Assembly: GCF_937893305.1 (NCBI RefSeq)
Contig: NZ_CALBGN010000010.1
Span: forward strand, 1 to 46,151
Direction: 5' to 3'
Source: an uncultured Helicobacter sp.
GTDB taxonomy: Bacteria; Campylobacterota; Campylobacteria; Campylobacterales; Helicobacteraceae
DNA length: 46,151 nucleotides
The notes under the pieces were generated by a model, which made no database searches, was not told the DNA's origin, and saw only the letters and a program-made list of their open reading frames with translations. Made by a program: the position numbers and the translations under genes. Numbering within the stretch: position 1 is the stretch's first letter; the number at the start of each line of letters is the position of its first letter. This document shows positions 1-7,662 of the stretch, piece by piece.

Positions 1-551
1 TTAAAGTTTGTCGCAAACGCATAGCCGTGATCCCCTGCATTGCAATCCAAAATATCAATAGTGTGTATCTCATCAAAATAATGCTTTTGCGCATACGCAC
101 AAAACACATTTGTAACGCCCGGGTCAAACCCACTGCCAAGTAGCGCAAAAATCCCTGCTTGTTTATAGCGCGTATCATACGCCCACTGCTCTTTATACTC
201 AAAATGCGCAGAATCTGGATGCTCATAATTTGCCGTGTCTAAATAATGCGTTTTCGTGCGGAGACAAGCTTCCATAATGGCTAAATCTTGATAAGGCAGG
301 GCGACATTTACCACAAGCTTTGGGCGGTATTTTTCAATCAAAGCTACCACAGATTCCACACTATCAGCATCCACAGAATCTATCTCAATCTCACCTAAGC
401 CTTTTTGGCGGATAGAATCTGCTATTGCCTTGCATTTATCTATCGTGCGAGAAGCTAAAATAATGCGTGAAAAGCTCTCTCTATTCATAGCCATTTTATG
501 CGCTACTACGCCTCCAACTCCACCTGCACCAATTTGTAAAACACAAGCCAT
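1..551 (-). CDS. Saccharopine dehydrogenase family protein, probably carboxynorspermidine dehydrogenase (partial, 3' end outside window)
   Basis: The reading frame opens with ATG at 551 and stays open for 183 codons to the window edge. The N-terminus (MACVLQIGAGGVGGVVAHKM) is a Rossmann NADP-binding motif, GAGGVGG. Further motifs such as NVALPYQDLAIMEACL and a GFDPGVTNVF segment are typical of saccharopine-dehydrogenase-like enzymes. In Campylobacterota this family usually serves as carboxynorspermidine dehydrogenase, which condenses an aspartate semialdehyde Schiff base with a diamine on the way to spermidine. That role is taken from the family, not proven here. The C-terminal half is missing. 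The gene follows the FixH-like gene after a 77-bp gap holding inverted repeats. Confidence 0.8.
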   Translation of the reverse strand, partial: MACVLQIGAGGVGGVVAHKMAMNRESFSRIILASRTIDKCKAIADSIRQKGLGEIEIDSVDADSVESVVALIEKYRPKLVVNVALPYQDLAIMEACLRTKTHYLDTANYEHPDSAHFEYKEQWAYDTRYKQAGIFALLGSGFDPGVTNVFCAYAQKHYFDEIHTIDILDCNAGDHGYAFATNF

Positions 552-560
552 TTAAATCCC

Positions 561-601
561 TTTAAAGTAAAATGCGCTATTTTACAAAACTTTACTTTAA
601 A
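561..601. repeat. Nested inverted repeats upstream of the saccharopine-dehydrogenase-like gene
   Basis: Perfect 11-bp arms (TTTAAAGTAAA at 561-571 and its complement at 591-601) flank 19 bp. A second hairpin, GTAAAAT-GCGCT-ATTTTAC at 567-585, overlaps the left arm, so the two structures cannot form together. The element fills most of the gap between the FixH-like stop and the next start. It could be an operator, a leader structure or a weak terminator. No clear T-run follows on the minus strand. Confidence 0.5.
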
Positions 602-628
602 TTAGGATTCCAACTTTTGACAATAAAT

Positions 629-1117
629 TTAATCTTCCTTAACTAAATATTCCTGCGTAATGCAAAGAGAATCATTACCAATCTCCACCAAAGCTTCACT
701 TTGATAACGCCCCTGTTTTTGCACCTCAAAATACTCACTCTGCCACAAACCATCTACAAGCTCTCCATTACCCAACGCTTTATCTTCTCTAGTTGTATTA
801 GGGCGTGTTAAAAAAAACTTAACCTTAGCATTTGTTATAATCTTTTCATTTGTTTTATCACTAATACGCAAGAAAATCTGACGAAATTCTTTTGGGCTTT
901 GTTTAGTTGCACCTTCAAAAACAATATGATACTGATTAAGCAATCTTGCACGCATTTGCGCAATCGCATTTGCATTTTCATCAATATATTGAGAATTCTG
1001 CTGACAAACCCCTTGCAACTCAACAGGATTTGAAATCGCAACTTTAAGTGTTAGCACAATTAATCCAACAACCACCATCGCAAGCAAAAAGATTCCAAGT
1101 GGCCAATAATTTTTCAT
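629..1117 (-). CDS. FixH-like membrane protein linked to cbb3 oxidase
   Basis: This is a 162-residue protein with one N-terminal membrane segment (about residues 5-28) followed by a soluble domain. It has the layout of FixH/CcoH-like proteins, which help assemble cbb3 cytochrome oxidase, and it lies last in the cco block. The ATG at 1117 is preferred over a GTG three bases upstream because AGGAG lies 6 bases before it and the ATG overlaps the TGA of the preceding gene. Sequence similarity to FixH is weak by eye, so the assignment leans on topology and position. Confidence 0.6.
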   Translation of the reverse strand: MKNYWPLGIFLLAMVVVGLIVLTLKVAISNPVELQGVCQQNSQYIDENANAIAQMRARLLNQYHIVFEGATKQSPKEFRQIFLRISDKTNEKIITNAKVKFFLTRPNTTREDKALGNGELVDGLWQSEYFEVQKQGRYQSEALVEIGNDSLCITQEYLVKED

Positions 1118-1698
1118 CACTTTCTCCTTAAATACACAAACACAAATAGCAACAAAAGAACAAATAACATCACATAAAGCATCGTACGCACTGCAATTTG
1201 CACGCCTTTATTTTGCTTTGGAAAGCTATGCTCTAGCTCTACACTATGATACTCTGCAATCCTATCAGCCATATCCACAAAGCCATTCAACAAAAATGCT
1301 GAAATATTTTGCGGTGTCAATTCATCGTCTTTTTTAGGGATTAATGGGATAATATAATCCCAATACACTTCTTTTTTATCAAACATTTTTTCAACTTCTG
1401 GGCTTGTAATGATATTGATTTTTTTTTCAAACTGCGTAAAAAAAAGAAGTGCATAAGGAGATTTAAGATTTCTCACAAAAAAATATTCCTGCTCTTGAAG
1501 ATTTTTTTTTCCTAAATTTTCAAGAGCAACAACATATAAAGAAACACCTGTTTTTTCATAAACTTCATCAGATAAAATCTCAATAAAACCAACTGTCTTA
1601 TCAATAAGTTGATTTTGATTTTCTAGCACATAAGGCTTAGCAATCACAAATGAACAAAAAAATAGGGAAAAAAACCCTATTTTTAATCTTTTAAACAT
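1117..1698 (-). CDS. Exported, C-terminally anchored TPM-domain-like protein
   Basis: This 193-residue protein has a signal-like N-terminus (about residues 5-20, ending near AKPYVLEN), an extracytoplasmic domain, and a C-terminal membrane anchor (about 172-189) followed by YLRRK. The segment VLENQNQLIDKT and the later hydrophobic core resemble TPM (Psb32/YgcG-like) domains, whose biochemical role is unclear. It overlaps the FixH-like gene at its stop and follows the 36-aa ORF, so it is likely co-transcribed with the oxidase genes. The coding strand contains A-runs of 8-9 bases near 1429-1455 and 1502-1510, possible slippage sites, but the frame is intact. Confidence 0.6.
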   Translation of the reverse strand: MFKRLKIGFFSLFFCSFVIAKPYVLENQNQLIDKTVGFIEILSDEVYEKTGVSLYVVALENLGKKNLQEQEYFFVRNLKSPYALLFFTQFEKKINIITSPEVEKMFDKKEVYWDYIIPLIPKKDDELTPQNISAFLLNGFVDMADRIAEYHSVELEHSFPKQNKGVQIAVRTMLYVMLFVLLLLFVFVYLRRK

Positions 1699-1701
1699 TA
1701 A

Positions 1702-1812
1702 TTAGCCAACAAAAAGAAGCATATCGGGGATAAAAACAACAGCAATAGACACGATAATTGCAACAATATGGGCTACAAAAAGAATCTTTTCTAAACCGCT
1801 ATATTTAATCAT
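1702..1812 (-). CDS. Small 36-residue membrane protein in the cbb3 operon
   Basis: This short frame encodes one strongly hydrophobic helix (about residues 10-35) after a short polar N-terminus, MIKYSGLEK. The ATG at 1812 has a GGAG 7 bases upstream. An in-frame ATG at 1818 overlaps the DUF4006 stop but sits too close to the same ribosome site. It lies between the DUF4006 gene and the TPM-like gene with no room for other coding sequence, and it ends a few bases before the next start. I do not recognise a family. A role as a small oxidase-associated subunit is only suggested by position. Confidence 0.6.
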   Translation of the reverse strand: MIKYSGLEKILFVAHIVAIIVSIAVVFIPDMLLFVG

Positions 1813-1814
1813 TG

Positions 1815-2024
1815 TCATTCTCCTTTTGGCGCATCTTTAAAATGTTGCGCATTTTCTTTGCTTGTCATTTGCAATGTATTTGCATTTTCAATAACATAAG
1901 GATTATTAGCTTGTGCTTTTTGTGTAACAACAGCCGCATAACCCAAACCAAACACAACACTAAGCAACAATACAACCGCTACGAAATATCCCAAAAGTCC
2001 ATTAACTCCAAACAATCCGTTCAT
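1815..2024 (-). CDS. DUF4006 family small membrane protein
   Basis: This 69-residue protein has one membrane helix (about residues 11-35) and a polar C-terminus. It resembles the DUF4006 proteins found directly after ccoP in Helicobacter and Campylobacter. Function is not established, but the conserved place suggests a cbb3 oxidase accessory role. The ATG at 2024 is chosen because AGGAGG lies 7 bases upstream; a TTG six bases earlier would sit inside that spacing. Confidence 0.75.
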   Translation of the reverse strand: MNGLFGVNGLLGYFVAVVLLLSVVFGLGYAAVVTQKAQANNPYVIENANTLQMTSKENAQHFKDAPKGE

Positions 2025-2036
2025 ATACAAACCTCC

Positions 2037-2918
2037 TTAGTTTTTATCTGAATAGATAAAATGCGCTAAAGCTTCTTTTTGTTTATCTGTTAGCATTTGA
2101 GACTTGAAAGAAGGCATAATACCAATATGTCCCTTTTTCCCTTTCTCAAGCACTTCAGCAACAAAAGCTGGTGTTCCATACTTACTTAGATCTGGTGCCA
2201 TACCGCCCATTCCTTTGCCATCATCTCCGTGACAAGCTGTGCAAGTTGCTGCACTAAATAGCTCTTTTCCTTTTGCCACAAGGTCAGGATACTTTGTCTT
2301 TTTAGTCTCCGAAATTTCTGCCATTACATACGCAGCAACTGCTTGATAATCTTCTTCTGTATTTAAAACTCCAGGTGCTGTTTCACTCATTGGCAACATA
2401 TCTCCAAGCATATAACCTAGACCTTTGCTCCCCTCTTTCATTGTGCGAATAATCCCTTCTTCTCTACCCCACTCAAGTAAGTTTGCAGCTGTGCCATTAA
2501 TCCCTTCTGTGGTAACTCCGTGGCACTGAGAACATTGCACCAAGTAAAGATTCTGTCCCATTTTTGTCAGTGTTTCTGCATCAATGTTTTGCCACTTTTC
2601 TTCAAATTTTGCATTGTATGCTTTTACTTCTTCATTGTATTCTCCAATTTGAGAGTAAGAATTCAAAGGATATCCAACAAACCAATACCATAATGCCCAA
2701 ATAATAAGCACAAGATAAGTAACACCCCAACCAATAGGAATGTCATTTTTAAATTCTTTAATACCATCCCATTCTTCTTCTGCTAGCTCACCATCTGCTT
2801 TGCTATCCTTCATTTTTTTGATGTAACCACCCACAATGAAAATAGTCAAAGCTAAAATTACTACGGCTCCAGCTAATCCGAGCATATTTACGCTATCGCC
2901 TAAATTAAACCATTCCAT
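2037..2918 (-). CDS. ccoP: Cytochrome c oxidase, cbb3-type, subunit III (CcoP)
   Basis: This 293-residue membrane-anchored dihaem cytochrome c brings electrons to the CcoNO core. Two haem-binding CxxCH motifs are visible, CSQCH near residue 130 and CTACH near residue 227, each followed by a later Met-containing ligand region (for example GIMPSFKSQM). The N-terminus carries two hydrophobic segments (about 12-33 and 63-83), the usual CcoP arrangement with an N-terminal DUF4405/FixP region. It directly follows ccoQ with no gap. Confidence 0.97.
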   Translation of the reverse strand: MEWFNLGDSVNMLGLAGAVVILALTIFIVGGYIKKMKDSKADGELAEEEWDGIKEFKNDIPIGWGVTYLVLIIWALWYWFVGYPLNSYSQIGEYNEEVKAYNAKFEEKWQNIDAETLTKMGQNLYLVQCSQCHGVTTEGINGTAANLLEWGREEGIIRTMKEGSKGLGYMLGDMLPMSETAPGVLNTEEDYQAVAAYVMAEISETKKTKYPDLVAKGKELFSAATCTACHGDDGKGMGGMAPDLSKYGTPAFVAEVLEKGKKGHIGIMPSFKSQMLTDKQKEALAHFIYSDKN

Positions 2919-3137
2919 TTAGCTCTCCTTCTTTTTGTCTTCTTGATTACGCTTTTCTATTAAACAATCATCTAACTCATCATCCAAGGCAAGTCTTGCA
3001 TATTTTTCATAATCTATCTTTCCGCTTTTTTGACTTTTATATAAATGGTAGATATAAGCATACAACAACACCACCAATAACAGCGTGATAAACCAATACG
3101 CATAACCCTGGATAATTTGTATTGTTTCATATTCCAC
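2919..3137 (-). CDS. ccoQ: Cytochrome c oxidase, cbb3-type, subunit IV (CcoQ)
   Basis: This 72-residue single-span protein has a hydrophobic helix at about residues 11-31 and a charged tail (KKKES). Small size and place between ccoO and ccoP identify it as CcoQ, which stabilises the oxidase. The start is GTG at 3137, three bases after the ccoO stop; a purine-rich AGAAGG lies about 11 bases upstream, so translation probably depends on coupling with ccoO. Confidence 0.9.
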   Translation of the reverse strand: MEYETIQIIQGYAYWFITLLLVVLLYAYIYHLYKSQKSGKIDYEKYARLALDDELDDCLIEKRNQEDKKKES

Positions 3138-3139
3138 GA

Positions 3140-3823
3140 CTAATTCGCCCTTCTTTTTTGTCCTAAACTATTAAGATATGCAATTAATGCAACAATTTGC
3201 TTAATTTCACCTCTCTCTAATGCAGCTTTAATTTCTGGATCTTTCATATCCTCTGCTAAAATCTTAGCTTCTGCTAAAATTTCCGCTCTAGCAGCTTCTA
3301 AATCCCCTAGCTTTGGATTATTTTCTGTATCATAAGGCACAGCAAACACAACTTTTTGCGTATAAGCTTCTGCGTATACGGTATCCACATCAACATTTTT
3401 CTTATATAGGTGCGCATACGCTGGCATAATAGATCCCGGAACGACTGCTTCTGGATTTAACATATGCTCTTCATGCCAATCTGTCGTTCTGTAATCTCCA
3501 ACACGATGTAAATCTGGACCTGTTCTTTTTGAACCCCAAAGAAAAGGTCTATCATAAGCATATTCACCACTTAAACTATATGCGCCGTAACGATCTGTTT
3601 CTGCTTTAAAAGGGCGCACAAGTTGAGAATGGCAAGCATTACAACTCTCCGCAATATAAATTTGACGCCCTGCAGTTTCTAAAAGCGTATAAGGCTTAAG
3701 ATTCTCTGTTGGGCGTGAAGCTTTTGCAAAATCAGGCAAAATCTCAACTAATCCCGCAATTGAAAACACCAATAAAAACACAACCGTAAAGAAAAACGGA
3801 TTTTTTTCTAACCAATGAAACAT
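3140..3823 (-). CDS. ccoO: Cytochrome c oxidase, cbb3-type, subunit II (CcoO)
   Basis: This 227-residue monohaem cytochrome c subunit has one N-terminal membrane helix (about residues 9-28) and a CNACH haem motif near residue 62, with a likely axial Met in SIMPAYAHL. It passes electrons from CcoP to the CcoN active site. The ATG at 3823, 10 bases after the ccoN stop, is preferred over upstream in-frame starts, which would overlap the ccoN 3' end and add a non-family leader. A GGGGA ribosome site precedes it. Confidence 0.96.
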   Translation of the reverse strand: MFHWLEKNPFFFTVVFLLVFSIAGLVEILPDFAKASRPTENLKPYTLLETAGRQIYIAESCNACHSQLVRPFKAETDRYGAYSLSGEYAYDRPFLWGSKRTGPDLHRVGDYRTTDWHEEHMLNPEAVVPGSIMPAYAHLYKKNVDVDTVYAEAYTQKVVFAVPYDTENNPKLGDLEAARAEILAEAKILAEDMKDPEIKAALERGEIKQIVALIAYLNSLGQKRRAN

Positions 3824-3833
3824 CACAATCCCC

Positions 3834-5300
3834 TTATGCTGCCATAGGCGTTGCAAATCTTGGTTCTTTTTCAAGAGTTTTGCTAGCCACAATTGTCATA
3901 ACAATGTTATAAGTAAAGATAATAAATCCAATTAAATACATTGCTCCGCCAATCGCACGAATTGTATAATAAGGCATTAATACAGTTACTGTATCAATAA
4001 ATGAATATGCCAAACTTCCGAATTCATCAGTTGCTCTCCACATCATACCTTGCGTAATTCCTGCAATCCACATACTCGAGAAGTAAAGAATAATTGCCGT
4101 TGTTTGAATCCAAAATTGAATATCCATAAGCTTCTTAGAATAAATTTCACGCCCAAATAAACGTGGTGTCATATGATAACAAGCCGCAATGATTGTAAAA
4201 CCAACCCAACCTAAAACTCCATCATGCACATGTCCTACAATCCAATCTGTAAAGTGAGCTAACGCATTAACGGATTTGATAGACTGAATTGGACCTTCAA
4301 GAGTTGAAAGCATATAGAAAGTTGAAGCAAGAATAAGAAATTTAATCAATGGAGATTCTTTTAATTGGTGCCATTGTCCTTTCATTGTAAGAAGCATATT
4401 AACTGCTGTTCCCCAAGAAGGCAAAATCAACACAACTGAAAAAATTGAACCCATTGTTTGCATCCAATCAGGAACCGTGGAATAAAGCAAATGGTGGCTT
4501 CCAGCCCAAATATAAACAAACATTAAGCCCCAAAATGAGAATAATGTCAATTTATAAGAAAAAATTGGCTGTCCAGATTCTTTTGGCAAAAAATAATAAA
4601 TCACCCCAATAATTCCGGAAGTAAAAACAAATGCAACCGCATTGTGTCCAAACCACCATTGCACCATTGCATCATTTGTTCCTGCATAAAGAGAAATAGA
4701 ATGCCACATTGAACCTACACCTGAGATCAAATAAGTTGGCACAGAAAGATTGTTAAAGATATAAAGCGCAGCAATTGCGACAAAAGTTGCGATGAAATAC
4801 CACAAACTAATATAAATTGTTTGCTCGCGTCTTACACCCATTGAACCAAACAAACTAACACCCCATAATACCCACACAACAACCACTAATAAATCAAGAG
4901 GCCAAACTAATTCAGAATATTCTTTAGATTGTGTAAGTCCAGCAAACAAGCTTATCACTGCTAAAGCCATAAGTGCGATATAAATCCAAAAATGTAAGTG
5001 TCCAATCACCTTTAAAAAGGGATGTTCATTATAAGAGATTTTTAAAACTCTTTGCCCCAAATAATACCAAGCCGCCCAAATACCGCTTAATGTGAATCCA
5101 TAAATAATTCCATTTGTATGTAAAGGTCTCAATCTTCCAAATGTTCCAAACTCACCAGCAAGATAATTAAGGTTTGGAAAAGCCATTTGAAAAGCGATCA
5201 CAACACCCAACAATAATCCAACAATACCAAACGCAATCGTTGCAAAAAGAAATAATTTTGCAATGGAGTAATCATACTCTAACGCAGGATTTGATTGCAT
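3834..5300 (-). CDS. ccoN: Cytochrome c oxidase, cbb3-type, subunit I (CcoN)
   Basis: This is the 488-residue catalytic subunit of the high-affinity terminal oxidase, an integral membrane protein with about 12 helices. Visible haem-copper oxidase features include RPLHTNGIIYGF for a haem ligand, WWFGHNAVAF and GSHHLLYS for the copper-ligand histidines, and GHVHDGVLGW in the haem-binding helix. The ATG at 5300 follows GGAG by 5 bases; an in-frame start 69 bases upstream adds no family sequence. It is the first gene of ccoNOQP and is preceded by the longest gap in the left half of the window. Confidence 0.98.
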   Translation of the reverse strand: MQSNPALEYDYSIAKLFLFATIAFGIVGLLLGVVIAFQMAFPNLNYLAGEFGTFGRLRPLHTNGIIYGFTLSGIWAAWYYLGQRVLKISYNEHPFLKVIGHLHFWIYIALMALAVISLFAGLTQSKEYSELVWPLDLLVVVVWVLWGVSLFGSMGVRREQTIYISLWYFIATFVAIAALYIFNNLSVPTYLISGVGSMWHSISLYAGTNDAMVQWWFGHNAVAFVFTSGIIGVIYYFLPKESGQPIFSYKLTLFSFWGLMFVYIWAGSHHLLYSTVPDWMQTMGSIFSVVLILPSWGTAVNMLLTMKGQWHQLKESPLIKFLILASTFYMLSTLEGPIQSIKSVNALAHFTDWIVGHVHDGVLGWVGFTIIAACYHMTPRLFGREIYSKKLMDIQFWIQTTAIILYFSSMWIAGITQGMMWRATDEFGSLAYSFIDTVTVLMPYYTIRAIGGAMYLIGFIIFTYNIVMTIVASKTLEKEPRFATPMAA

Positions 5301-5453
5301 ATATGCTCCTTCCTTTAAGATTTCCCTTAAAACTTTTACAGAGAATCTCGTAATTTTATAGAATTTCACATAATCACTAGCTTAAAAATGGTTAATATTT
5401 AGCTAACCAAAGATTAGAAATCTTACAAATTGTTATTCTAAAAACAAGAAATT
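5301..5453 (-). promoter_or_regulatory. Intergenic region with probable ccoN promoter
   Basis: The 153-bp AT-rich gap is the natural place for the ccoNOQP promoter. A TATAAAAT sequence on the minus strand (complement of 5353-5360) is a reasonable extended -10 box for the housekeeping sigma factor of Campylobacterota, which shows little -35 conservation. Short inverted repeats are present at 5389-5409 (TGGTTA arms) and 5411-5423 (AGATT arms), possible operator half-sites. The exact start site cannot be told from sequence. Confidence 0.4.
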
Positions 5454-6479
5454 TCATATCTTTTGTTCTAAAAATGGAGAAAAAAACACAAAATCCCCTA
5501 AATTTTTCTTTAAATAATTACGCACCACATTGCATTTAATCTTAAAGAGTAAAAACACACGGCAATCGCTTCTAGCAAAAGATTCCATAGATTCAAAATT
5601 TCCCATTCCCTTTGCTAAGACAACATCTACTTTTTTGTAAATCTCTTTGGCATTTATGCTTGCTAAATCCTCTATAAAACCTGGACTTAAGACTCCGCTA
5701 TCAATAACTTTACAAAGACTAAATAATGCAGAATCGCTATTTTGCAAATCTCTTAATGTAATATCATTAATGATTTCAGCACCCCGCACAAAATAATAAA
5801 TCTCCAAACTTGGATATAAAGCCTTCAATGCAACAATCAAAATTTCATCAAACTCATTTTCTCCAGCATTGTCGCCAATAAACGCTATCTGTTTTGCATT
5901 TTCTAACTTTTTCATAAAGGATTCCAACTCAAAATATGCAAAATGTGCTTTTAAAATCTTTTTAGATTCCAACTCTAAATCAAAACTACATTGCGCTCCA
6001 TAGTCAATCACATTACCAAGCACACAAATGCGCACTGCATATTCTAAAATCTCTTTAGCACTACAATCTTTCTTTAGCATTGTCTCTAAATTCTTCATAA
6101 AGCCTTGCTTGTAAATTTTAGCTTGTGCGATACTCTTTGTTTTGACTTCCAAATAAGGTGAAGGATTTTTTAAAATCTCTGCAATTTTTTCATAAACTAA
6201 AACTGCAAGCAGTGTAGGTGGAATCTCAAAATCACCACACAATGCGATTCCTTTATCTTTGAAAAATACACACAATTGCTCTTTAAGTTTTGATATATCT
6301 TTAATGCTTAGAGCAGAAAAATTAGAAGAGTTTTCTAAAAATTTTTGAAAATCTTCTAAACCCTCAAAAACTGCGCTAATAGCCTTTAAAACATTTTGCT
6401 CTAAAGCATTATTTTGAAGTTTTGCAGTAAATTGTGCTTGTTTTAACAAGCACTCAAGGCAAGCGTATTGTAAATTAAT
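5454..6479 (-). CDS. DUF89 (ARMT1-like) metal-dependent phosphatase family protein, probable ATT start
   Basis: This is a DUF89 protein, a family that includes metal-dependent damage-control phosphatases acting on sugar phosphates and related metabolites. Signature segments are GDNAGENEFDE, a FVRGAEIINDITL segment and AKGMGNFES. The first ATG in frame (6449) would remove the family's N-terminal Cys-pair. Reading upstream gives INLQYACLECLLKQAQ, the expected CxxC-LLKQA start. No ATG, GTG or TTG is available before the cysteines; a stop lies two codons upstream of an ATT at 6479 that has AAGGA at the right spacing (7 bases). I therefore place the start at ATT, giving 341 residues. It begins 3 bases after the DUF3972 gene. 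The substrate is unknown. Confidence 0.75.
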   Translation of the reverse strand: MNLQYACLECLLKQAQFTAKLQNNALEQNVLKAISAVFEGLEDFQKFLENSSNFSALSIKDISKLKEQLCVFFKDKGIALCGDFEIPPTLLAVLVYEKIAEILKNPSPYLEVKTKSIAQAKIYKQGFMKNLETMLKKDCSAKEILEYAVRICVLGNVIDYGAQCSFDLELESKKILKAHFAYFELESFMKKLENAKQIAFIGDNAGENEFDEILIVALKALYPSLEIYYFVRGAEIINDITLRDLQNSDSALFSLCKVIDSGVLSPGFIEDLASINAKEIYKKVDVVLAKGMGNFESMESFARSDCRVFLLFKIKCNVVRNYLKKNLGDFVFFSPFLEQKI

Positions 6480-6482
6480 GGT

Positions 6483-6959
6483 TTATTCCTTTGCTTTGAC
6501 ATCAATTGCCTTGCCCCACATTAGACGATATTTACGCTTTAAAAACTCAATTTCTTCTTGTGCTGCACGCAATTGTTCGCGCAAAATCGCAATAGTTTTT
6601 TTATCATCTTCATACACTTCTTGTGTATTAAAAAGCGCATCTTTTAGAAATTGATTTTCATTTTTTACACTTGAAATCGTTTCTTCTTTGGAGCTAACAA
6701 CCTTTTCGTGTAAGCTTAAAATCGTGCCAATAGTTTTCTCTACAAAATCACTATCCACAGACATATTTGTAGAATCTGCAAGCATTATAGCATTACCTGC
6801 ACTCTTCACAAGTGCTTGTGTGCCACTACTTGCATCAATTAAAAATTCTCCATTTTCTTGCTTGCTCTTTAGCGTTCCATTTGCTACCATTTCTAGGACT
6901 TTTTCTTTGTCTAAATGTGCAAGCTTTGCAAATTCCTCCAACCCAACCCAAGATTCCAT
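6483..6959 (-). CDS. DUF3972 family protein
   Basis: This 158-residue soluble protein has an N-terminal helix-turn-helix-like segment (about residues 4-45, including GLEEFAKLAHLDKEKVLEM) and a long coiled-coil region (about 85-145, rich in E, K and L heptads). It resembles DUF3972 proteins known mainly from Campylobacterota. A MerR-like DNA-binding or scaffold role is possible but not established. It follows purE after 8 bases and precedes the DUF89 gene by 3, so the three likely share a transcript. Confidence 0.6.
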   Translation of the reverse strand: MESWVGLEEFAKLAHLDKEKVLEMVANGTLKSKQENGEFLIDASSGTQALVKSAGNAIMLADSTNMSVDSDFVEKTIGTILSLHEKVVSSKEETISSVKNENQFLKDALFNTQEVYEDDKKTIAILREQLRAAQEEIEFLKRKYRLMWGKAIDVKAKE

Positions 6960-6967
6960 AATATTCC

Positions 6968-7462
6968 TTATAAAATAACTTCAATCTCGCTAGAATCTAG
7001 CTCAACATTTTTTGCTTTCATTACACGATCTTCTTTAAGTTTTTCTCCAAGCTCTGTATCAGCAAGTGCTAAAATTTGCATTGCCAAATACGCACTATTT
7101 ACAGCACCTGTTTTTCCAAGCGCAAGTGTTGCTACTGGCATACCAGAAGGCATTTGAACAGTGGATAATAAAGAATCTAAACCATCTAATGCGCCCCCTT
7201 TTAATGGCACACCAATCACAGGCTTTGTCGTCATTGAAGCCACAGCACCCGCCAAATGCGCTGCCATTCCAGCAGCCGCAATAAAAACTTTAGCACCCTT
7301 TTCTTCTGCATTTTTAACATATTCTTTTGTGCGATTTGGGCTTCTGTGCGCTGATGAAATAATCACTTCATAAGGCACATCAAATTTTTTTAAAACCTTA
7401 ATACATTCTTCCATTACAGAATAATCACTTTTGCTTCCCATTAAAATTGCAACAAATTCCAT
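6968..7462 (-). CDS. purE: 5-(carboxyamino)imidazole ribonucleotide mutase (PurE)
   Basis: PurE (164 residues) converts N5-carboxyaminoimidazole ribonucleotide to 4-carboxyaminoimidazole ribonucleotide in purine synthesis. Clear motifs are MGSKSDYSVMEE at the N-terminus, SSAHRSPNRT with the catalytic His, AAAGMAAHLAG, and GVPL followed by MPSGMPVATLA. Length and motif order match class I bacterial PurE. The ATG at 7462 begins MEFVAILMG, the usual strand into the nucleotide-binding loop. Confidence 0.97.
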   Translation of the reverse strand: MEFVAILMGSKSDYSVMEECIKVLKKFDVPYEVIISSAHRSPNRTKEYVKNAEEKGAKVFIAAAGMAAHLAGAVASMTTKPVIGVPLKGGALDGLDSLLSTVQMPSGMPVATLALGKTGAVNSAYLAMQILALADTELGEKLKEDRVMKAKNVELDSSEIEVIL

Positions 7463-7472
7463 CTTCTCTCCT

Positions 7473-7658
7473 TTACAATGCTGTGAGCGAAATTCCTAGA
7501 CCAAATAAAAATCCACCCACTAAAACATACAAAAAAACATACAAAAAAACATACACAATCATCGGCAACAAAACAAGCCACCAAGACCACTGAATTTTAT
7601 TAGCTAATTTTAAACTAATAAATAAAACTTGCAATAATACTAAAAATAAATCAAGCAT
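7473..7658 (-). CDS. Small membrane protein of unknown function
   Basis: This 61-residue protein is almost entirely hydrophobic, with two membrane segments (about residues 3-18 and 27-58). I do not recognise a family with certainty; the length resembles small two-helix membrane proteins. A short tandem repeat at about 7524-7553 (unit ACATACAAAAAA on the plus strand) encodes the repeated VFLY segment. The ATG at 7658 is 4 bases after the stop of the CNNM-like gene, which supports expression from the same transcript. Confidence 0.5.
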   Translation of the reverse strand: MLDLFLVLLQVLFISLKLANKIQWSWWLVLLPMIVYVFLYVFLYVLVGGFLFGLGISLTAL

Positions 7659-7662
7659 CCAC

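Noticed and set aside
6688..7373. Plus-strand open frames opposite purE and the DUF3972 gene
   Set aside because: They lie antisense to clear genes, lack ribosome sites and show no recognisable domains. Similar plus-strand frames elsewhere in the window were rejected for the same reason.
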